Source: Verrucomicrobiota bacterium (GTDB lineage: Bacteria; Verrucomicrobiota; Verrucomicrobiia; Verrucomicrobiales; DEV007). From it: DNA of 7,040 nt. A model generated the notes under the pieces. That model was not told the origin of the DNA. It ran no database searches and saw nothing but the letters and a program-made list of their open reading frames with translations. The position numbers and the translations under genes were made by a program. This document shows positions 1 to 5,600 of the stretch, in pieces (the first letter of the stretch is position 1; every line of letters begins with the position of its first letter). Location of the stretch: NCBI GenBank assembly GCA_027618625.1, contig JAQCER010000167.1:1-7040 (forward strand), in the 5' to 3' direction.

Positions 1-263
1 CCGATCACGGGTTCCAGCCGAGTCCAGAGTGCGGCGGGATCGTCGACAGATTCGGCTTCGATGGCAACTCTGGCGGCCTCAAGGGATGCTCGCATGGATT
101 CGGGCGAGGCACGATACGCCCGACCGACGGCGCACTCTCCGTAACCTGTGACTCCGTCCTCGGTCAATTCGATGAGGAGATTGTGTTGAACGGTCATCGA
201 GCCGAGTGCGATGGTGAACGGATGGCGCAGCGGCAGGTGGATGTCGGTGATCTTGATCTGCAT
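1..263 (-). CDS. Dipeptide epimerase (enolase superfamily), N-terminal part, cut by window edge
   Basis: Only the first 87 codons are inside the window; the 3' end lies beyond position 1. The translation begins MQIKITDIHLPLRHPFTIA and reads like the capping domain (MR_MLE N-terminal) of the mandelate racemase/muconate lactonizing group of the enolase superfamily. Visible signatures are the P-L-R-x-P-F-x-I-A-x-G-S stretch (residues 11-22), which resembles the substrate-covering N-terminal loop of L-Ala-D/L-Glu epimerases, and G-Y-G-E-C at 40-44. Known enzymes of that subgroup epimerise dipeptides released from peptidoglycan in the cytoplasm. The catalytic lysines and metal-binding acidic residues sit in the C-terminal barrel, which is not visible, so the exact substrate is inferred; another MLE-type enzyme (for example o-succinylbenzoate synthase-like) is possible. 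The ATG at 263-261 is supported by a GGAA five bases upstream. It follows fpg by 123 nt in the same direction. Confidence 0.82.
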   Translation of the reverse strand, partial: MQIKITDIHLPLRHPFTIALGSMTVQHNLLIELTEDGVTGYGECAVGRAYRASPESMRASLEAARVAIEAESVDDPAALWTRLEPVI

Positions 264-268
264 GTCAG

Positions 269-272
269 TTCC
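269..272 (-). promoter_or_regulatory. Probable ribosome binding site of the dipeptide epimerase gene
   Basis: On the minus strand a GGAA lies five bases before the ATG at 263-261. It is a partial Shine-Dalgarno match and the best supported one in this window. It fits the start codon chosen from homology. Confidence 0.4.
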
Positions 273-300
273 GGTTGAAGAATAGAATGCGGACGACGAG

Positions 301-320
301 GATCTGCGGCAGGGCAGATC
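301..320. repeat. Perfect inverted repeat (7-bp arms, 6-nt loop) between fpg and the epimerase gene
   Basis: The arms gatctgc (301-307) and gcagatc (314-320) are perfect reverse complements separated by six bases. The repeat lies in the 123-nt gap, 67 nt after the fpg stop and 38 nt before the epimerase start. In the minus-strand transcript it can form a GC-containing hairpin, but no U-tract follows, so it is not a classical intrinsic terminator. It could be a weak terminator, an mRNA-processing structure or a binding site. The rest of the 264-386 gap shows no convincing promoter or small gene. Confidence 0.45.
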
Positions 321-386
321 GCCCAGGGTGGGGCCGCCGCGCCTGATTGGAGAAGTGGGTGGCGACCATGGGGCTGGGTGACAATG

Positions 387-1199
387 CTACCGCTGGCAGG
401 TGCCACAGAAAAAGGTTGATCGGCCGTTCTGAACGATGCGTCGGATCTTCGACTGACAGATCAGGCACGCCTCCCCTTCCCTCCCGTAAACCCGCAGACT
501 CTGTTTAAAGTAGCCCGGTTCGCCGTCCTCACGCAGAAAATCGCGCAAGGTTGTTCCGCCCATCTCGATCGATTGGCCGAGCACGTGCTTGATTGCCGAT
601 ACCAGTTTTCCCAATCGCGGCTTGCTGACTTTTCCCACCGCGCGCCGGGGGTGAATCCCGGCCAGGAATAGCGCTTCACAAGCATAGATATTGCCAACGC
701 CAACGACTACATGGGCATCCATGATGAATTGCTTGATCGCAGACGTCCGGCCAGCCGCCTTTGCTGCGAGGACATCGCAATCAAATGCATCCTCGAGTGG
801 CTCCGGCCCCAGTTTTCGAATCAACCGATGCTCGGCGGGATCTCCCTTACAGAACAAGACACAACCGAACCTGCGTGGATCGTGAAACCTCAGCTCCTTG
901 CCAGAACTCATGCGCAGGCCAATGTGATCATGCTTTCGCCATTCGATTTCGGGATCGATCACCCTGAGGCTGCCAGACATGCCGAGATGCAAGATCAATG
1001 TGCCCCTCCCTGTGTCGAACAGCAGGTACTTCGCCCGCCGCGAGGCACTTCGGATCCGAGCGCCGACGAGGCCATCGATCTCCAGCGGAATCGGCCAGCG
1101 CAATCGACGCTCGCGAATGTCGATCTCGCTGATGGTCTCGCCAACCAGATACGGGGCGACCCCGCGCAGCGTGGTCTCGACTTCGGGCAGTTCAGGCAT
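387..1199 (-). CDS. mutM: Formamidopyrimidine-DNA glycosylase (Fpg/MutM)
   Basis: This is a complete 270-residue bifunctional DNA glycosylase/AP lyase, which removes 8-oxoguanine and formamidopyrimidines in base excision repair in the cytoplasm. Length and sequence closely match the E. coli enzyme (269 residues). The start is fixed by MPELPEVE, where P2 is the Schiff-base nucleophile and E3 and E6 are conserved. Other hallmarks are K57 in RRAKYLL, the void-filling triad M74 (HLGMSGSLR), R109 and F111 (DPRRFG), the H2TH region GVGNIYACEALF with N170, the GGTTLRDF segment, and a C-terminal zinc finger with C245-x2-C248 and C265-x2-C268 plus R260 in the beta-hairpin. All catalytic and metal ligands are present. 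Slightly unusual is Cys174 where Ser or Ala is common. No strong Shine-Dalgarno precedes the ATG. The gene lies 67 nt after the DUF1552 stop, so read-through transcription is possible, but there is no functional link. Confidence 0.98.
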   Translation of the reverse strand: MPELPEVETTLRGVAPYLVGETISEIDIRERRLRWPIPLEIDGLVGARIRSASRRAKYLLFDTGRGTLILHLGMSGSLRVIDPEIEWRKHDHIGLRMSSGKELRFHDPRRFGCVLFCKGDPAEHRLIRKLGPEPLEDAFDCDVLAAKAAGRTSAIKQFIMDAHVVVGVGNIYACEALFLAGIHPRRAVGKVSKPRLGKLVSAIKHVLGQSIEMGGTTLRDFLREDGEPGYFKQSLRVYGREGEACLICQSKIRRIVQNGRSTFFCGTCQR

Positions 1200-1243
1200 C
1201 GCGATGGAGACGGGTCATTTCTCGAAGAGGGCAACGATGGCTG

Positions 1244-1267
1244 GCTGGCTGGCCGTGACCAGCCAGC
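1244..1267 (-). terminator. GC-rich hairpin just after the DUF1552 stop; possible terminator or mRNA 3' structure
   Basis: The arms gctggctgg (1244-1252) and ccagccagc (1259-1267) form a perfect 9-bp stem with a six-base loop. The stem includes the last base of the DUF1552 stop codon (TAG at 1269-1267). It is stable and correctly placed for a 3'-end structure, and it lies within the 67-nt gap before fpg. No run of T follows on the minus strand, so classical intrinsic termination is doubtful. Attenuation, Rho-assisted termination or protection of the mRNA end are alternatives. One arm is part of a short CTGG tandem repeat (1241-1252). Confidence 0.45.
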
Positions 1268-2598
1268 TAGATGTCCAGCATTCCCGTGCTGTCGCCAAAG
1301 CCATCGGCCGCAATTCCCATTTCGTGCAACATCGTCAGATAGAGATTGGTGATCGGCATCGGGTTCTCATAGCGGACGTGGCGCCCCGTCGACCACTTGC
1401 GGCCCGCACTGCCTCCCACGAGAATCGGCAAATTGTCGTTGGCGTGGGCGTTTCCATCTGAAATCCCGCAACCATAAACGATCATTGAATTCTCCAGCAG
1501 ATTGCTCTCCCCTTCCGGGGTCGCCTTCAACAGACCTAGAAATCTAGCCACTTCTTCGGCATAGAAGCGATCAATGGTCTTCAGCTTTTCGATTTTCTCT
1601 TTATTGTTCTGGTGGTGCGAAAGGTGGTGAAAACCTTCAGCGATCCCCAGATCCTGAAACCCCCGGTTGCTCGCCTCACTGGCCATCAGGAATGTCGCGA
1701 CACGCGTGCTGTCAGTTTGAAAAGCCAGATGCATCAAGTCGAACATCATCCGCAGATGCTCGCGGTAAGTTGCTGGAATCCCGGCGGGAGCAGCCATTTC
1801 AGGAGGTGCGGCGGCCTGGAATTTTTCAGCGCTCTCGATACGTTGTTCCAGTTCCCGGACAGATGTGAGGTATTCGTCAATCTTGGATCCGTCCCGGGCG
1901 CTGACTTGCTTCTTCAATCGTCGGGCATCATCATTGACATAATCAAGAATGCTGTTGCGATAGGATGCGCGACGCGCCCTGGTTTTGGCAGAGTCACTGG
2001 CACCGCCCCCTCCAAACAGGCGTTCGAAAACGAGTCGTGGATTTACCTCCGCAGGCATGGGCGAAGTTGGAGTCTTCCAGGAAATGTTGTATTGATAGGT
2101 GCACGCATACCCGGAGTCGCATCTACCCGCCGAACGAACATGTTCGCATCCAAGTTCCAGCGAGGGCAAGCGGGTCTTTGCTCCGAGCCTTGCCGCTGCC
2201 AGCTGGTCGACAGAGACTCCAGCCCGGATATCGGATCCAGCGGTCTTCCGCGGATGGCACCCGGTGAGGAAAGCCGCGTTCGCCCGCGCATGACCACCGG
2301 CACCATCTCCGTGCGCCCGAGCCTGGTCTGCATCAAATCCTGTGAAGACTTGAACGTGGTTCTTCAAGGCAGCGAACGGCTGTAGAGTCGGCGACAACTC
2401 GTAGTCAGCACCAACTGTTGAGGGTGTCCAATTTTCCATGACCCGGCCATTGGGAGCATAGAGGAATGCCATTCGCAGCGGTTCCCCGGCAGCAGTGGTG
2501 GCGACTTCCGCCGCACCCGAACTCGAAGGGGCAATAGCTTCCAGAGCAGGAAGTGCGAGGCACGTTCCGACTCCCCGCAGGAAGCCTCTACGCGACAT
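1267..2598 (-). CDS. DUF1552 family protein with twin-arginine signal
   Basis: The protein has 443 residues from the chosen ATG, typical for DUF1552. It starts MSRRGFLRGVGTCLALPALE: a twin-arginine motif (S-R-R-G-F-L, residues 2-7), a hydrophobic stretch and an Ala-rich end, suggesting export folded through Tat, probably to the periplasm. Family signatures follow: RMAFLYAPNG (42-51), G-D-G-A-G-G-H-A-R-A-N-A-A-F-L-T-G (97-113), a Cys-rich C-D-S-G-Y-A-C-T-Y (160-168), the His-rich H-H-L-S-H-H-Q-N-N (324-332), and G-C-G-I-S-D-G-N-A-H-A-N-D-N-L-P (376-391). The last resembles metal-binding segments of alkaline-phosphatase-like proteins such as DUF1501, but no enzyme activity is established for DUF1552, so none is assigned. 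An in-frame ATG at 2625 would add nine residues. The inner start is preferred because the Tat motif then sits at the N-terminus; neither has a good Shine-Dalgarno. It follows the CotH/lamin-tail gene by 78 nt. Confidence 0.93.
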   Translation of the reverse strand: MSRRGFLRGVGTCLALPALEAIAPSSSGAAEVATTAAGEPLRMAFLYAPNGRVMENWTPSTVGADYELSPTLQPFAALKNHVQVFTGFDADQARAHGDGAGGHARANAAFLTGCHPRKTAGSDIRAGVSVDQLAAARLGAKTRLPSLELGCEHVRSAGRCDSGYACTYQYNISWKTPTSPMPAEVNPRLVFERLFGGGGASDSAKTRARRASYRNSILDYVNDDARRLKKQVSARDGSKIDEYLTSVRELEQRIESAEKFQAAAPPEMAAPAGIPATYREHLRMMFDLMHLAFQTDSTRVATFLMASEASNRGFQDLGIAEGFHHLSHHQNNKEKIEKLKTIDRFYAEEVARFLGLLKATPEGESNLLENSMIVYGCGISDGNAHANDNLPILVGGSAGRKWSTGRHVRYENPMPITNLYLTMLHEMGIAADGFGDSTGMLDI

Positions 2599-2632
2599 TT
2601 CCGATTCTCTAACGCGAGCGCCCATAGGAACT

Positions 2633-2676
2633 ACTCGACTGTGGCAGACGATTGCGCAAGCGGATTGCGGTCGAGT
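2633..2676. repeat. Inverted repeat spanning the gap between the large CotH gene and the DUF1552 gene
   Basis: The arms actcgac (2633-2639) and gtcgagt (2670-2676) are perfect reverse complements, separated by 30 nt that contain the 8-base palindrome ttgcgcaa (2652-2659). The right arm abuts the stop codon of the large gene (2679-2677). In the transcript this could fold into a branched structure between the two cistrons. No T-tract follows, so read-through into DUF1552 remains likely. A 7-bp arm pair at this distance can also arise by chance. Confidence 0.3.
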
Positions 2677-5600
2677 CTATCGCTTGGTGACACGGAGTCT
2701 GAAGAACATCTGCCCGGTTGCTGCGGACTTTGTCCGGTAGGTGACATTTTCGACATTTCCACCGAGATCTGCGGTGCCCGCAAGATCCAGGACAGCGGTG
2801 CCATCGCTCCAGTTGCCGAGTGCGTCCGACACTTCAACAGCAAACGTGACATCACTGGCGGCCTTGTTTCGCTGGAAGCTAAACGTAACCTTACCCGAGA
2901 CATCTATCCCCGTCGAGATGGCGTCCAAACCGCTTGCAGCGTCGAGATCGCTCGTTCCCAGCGAGTATTCCAGGAAGCGCGAAAGCGTATCGCCATCGAC
3001 GTCGACATTCGGGTCGCCGGTGAATCCGTCAGGGATTACCGCTCCCGCACCAGGTGTTCCATTGGGGTTAGTGCTGGTTACCCAGTTGGCCGATGCGTTC
3101 GGATCCGGCCGCGAACTAAAGTTTACCAACTCGATACTGGCACCTTCGCCGTCAGCGCCCTTTGGCCATGGATCGGCATCGTCGTAGTCGACCTGCGTGT
3201 TGGTGTAATTGCCGGGATCCTCAAGCTTCAGCCTCTCGCCGCCATTGCTCAGCGCACTGCCGTCCGCGAATTCCCCGGCAATGATGGCGTTCAAATCATT
3301 GCCGTAAACCGCACGGAACCCGACCAGTTTGCGCACGACTAGAACGACACCGCCGGGAGCAAGGCTGGTAACATTGCTGCCGGTGAAATCGAAAATGACT
3401 CCGCCTGACAGCTTCACACCCGTGAGGTCGAGGGTCACTGCGTCACTGATATTGCGGATCTCAATGAATTCCGATCCTCTGTCCGCCTTTGGATTGTACA
3501 TCAGTTCGGAGATGACCAGATAGCGTTGGTGATCACTCGGATTTCCCTCGTAGGTGGTGGATCCGATCGTGGCACCGGCGTGATCCACCAGGGTGATCGT
3601 CTCCGGGAAATTGGAGAGGTGTCCTTTGTAGTTGCCCTCGATGAAGAGTTGCTCACCGCCTTTGGGACTGGCCGTGCGGGCGCGGAAGGCATTTACATTG
3701 GGCGAGACATACAGGGTCCAACCCGCCGGGATAACAGTGCCTGGCTCAAACGCAAAATCGACGCCACCCTCGAGTTTCCATTCCGAAATGTCGACTGCGA
3801 TTTCATTGTTGTTAATCAGTTCAATGTATTCCTCATCCTGATTGCCCGAGACAGGCTCAAACTCGACTTTGCCAAAGTCGATTTTGGGTTGAGCGGCGGC
3901 AGCCCCGGCAAACCCTCCATGAAGCTCAGGCAGGATCAGGAAATCACTGCCACCACCGGGGCTTGCTCCGCTGGGACTGTTGAGCCCCTGCACCGCCAGA
4001 ACATTGGCACCCACCTTGAGTAACGAAACAAACTGGCTCACGTCGAATGCCACGAACTCCACCGCCTCAGAGTCCGAGTGGCTTGATGTGGCCGCGGAAT
4101 CCCATGATGGGGCATCTGGAGCATTCGCTGCTGCAATCTTGACGCCATTGAGAAAGGCGACAAAGCCGTCATCGTACTTCATCCTCAGCTCAAGCTTGGT
4201 GACATTGCCAACATCGGCCAAAGTGAATGGCATCCGCATGTAAACACTGTCGCTGGTTAGATTTGGACGATCCAGCTCGATGCCAATCAACGTTTCGTAC
4301 CCGGTACCGCCTTCATACCCGACGCCATTCACTCCTGACGTCCACCCAACTGGAGTAAAATCGGCAGCGGTCCACGTATCTCCGAGGCTACCGTCGGCAG
4401 GAACAAGGATCGACTTGGTCTCTCCGGCCGAAACCAGCGGTTCAAATGCAACCGACACAAAACCTGCCTGCGCTTCTGGGATTTTCTCACCACGATTTCC
4501 CGTATTGCGATCATAGACGTACACGCGGCGTTGCTCGGCGTATTCGTCCTTGATACGCTGGATCGCCCCCCGCATGGTGTGCTTCTCATCAGCAGTCTCA
4601 AGTGTGGCACCGACGAGGCGACGATAAGGCGGGTTCGTCCACGTGCCCCACTTCTCCCAGTCGAGATCAGCATCGGAGGGCTCAATGTCGTCAGGATCAA
4701 TTTCAGCCAGGATCTCGTCCATCCGCCGCTCAAGCCAACGTTCTTCCACAGGGGTTCCCGGTGGTTGAATAAATTGATCTGACACCGTTCGAATCCGGCG
4801 CTTCACCATGTCCCGCACTCCAGGAGCTGCCAGGGCCGCCTTGACGAACCCATTGTTGGTTCCGAGAATGATCGGACGGTCGGCAAAAAGTTTATCGTCA
4901 AAGTAGTTATCAGTGCCATTCCACTGCCTGCCCCATGCAAGGTCGAGATCCCAAGGCAGCATCGCCCACTCGCCAGTCTGGTCACTGTCGCGATACAGAT
5001 AGTAATTCTTGTGACAGCAGTCTGTGTTGGACAGCAGCAAATTGGTCGCGAGGTAGTTCACCGTTTTTGGAATGTCCACGTTGTCCATGATGTAGGCCCT
5101 TTTTGCAGCCGCCTCGCGCAGGCTGATGCCGGCGTACATTTCGACGATGTCATCCCTGCTTTCAGACTTTCTGGTTTTCTTCTCATTGACGGTGGCCCGC
5201 GCCTCTCCCGTATTGTTGAAAGTGTTGTACATCTTGTACAGGGCTCCATTCGGATTCAGCCCCGCGCGATCGAGGTAAGTGTCGTCCGGGTCTTCGATGA
5301 TGTCCTGAATGCTGTAGAACTCCCCATTCTGCTGCACACGCACCGTGAAGGCGAAATGCGCCGCTACACCCGCTTCACGCAGCACCTCGTATGCGAGCGG
5401 ATGACGCATCTTCGCTTTATCGGCCCAGTTCGTCAGAAGTTTAATATCACGAACCCTCTTTTCGCCTTCCTTCCAACGGAATCGCTGTGTCTCCGGAAAG
5501 TCGACATTGAAGCTCTTTTTTACAAAGTTGCCGCCGCTCGTCGACTGGCCATGCAGATCGGATTCAACGTTGTCATAGAACTGCCCGAGGTAGTACATCG

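Noticed and set aside
265..468. A 67-codon minus-strand open frame ending one base before the epimerase ATG
   Set aside because: More than half overlaps the fpg zinc-finger coding region in another frame, the translation resembles no family I know, and its composition looks random; the close stop is probably chance.
711..1352. A 213-codon plus-strand open frame
   Set aside because: It is antisense to fpg, whose family motifs are unambiguous, and its translation has no recognisable domain.
1612..2385. A 257-codon plus-strand open frame
   Set aside because: It is antisense to the DUF1552 gene; the translation is low in recognisable structure and the opposite strand carries clear family signatures.
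2641..3342. A 233-codon plus-strand open frame
   Set aside because: It is antisense to the end of the large gene, and the minus strand has coherent lamin-tail and linker motifs throughout.
5515..5521. A AAA AAG heptamer in frame in the large gene, like the dnaX -1 frameshift signal
   Set aside because: It encodes the conserved K-K-S of CotH, so the sequence is explained by protein constraint. I saw no Shine-Dalgarno-like stimulator upstream, and the -1 frame stops after about 25 codons with no recognisable product.
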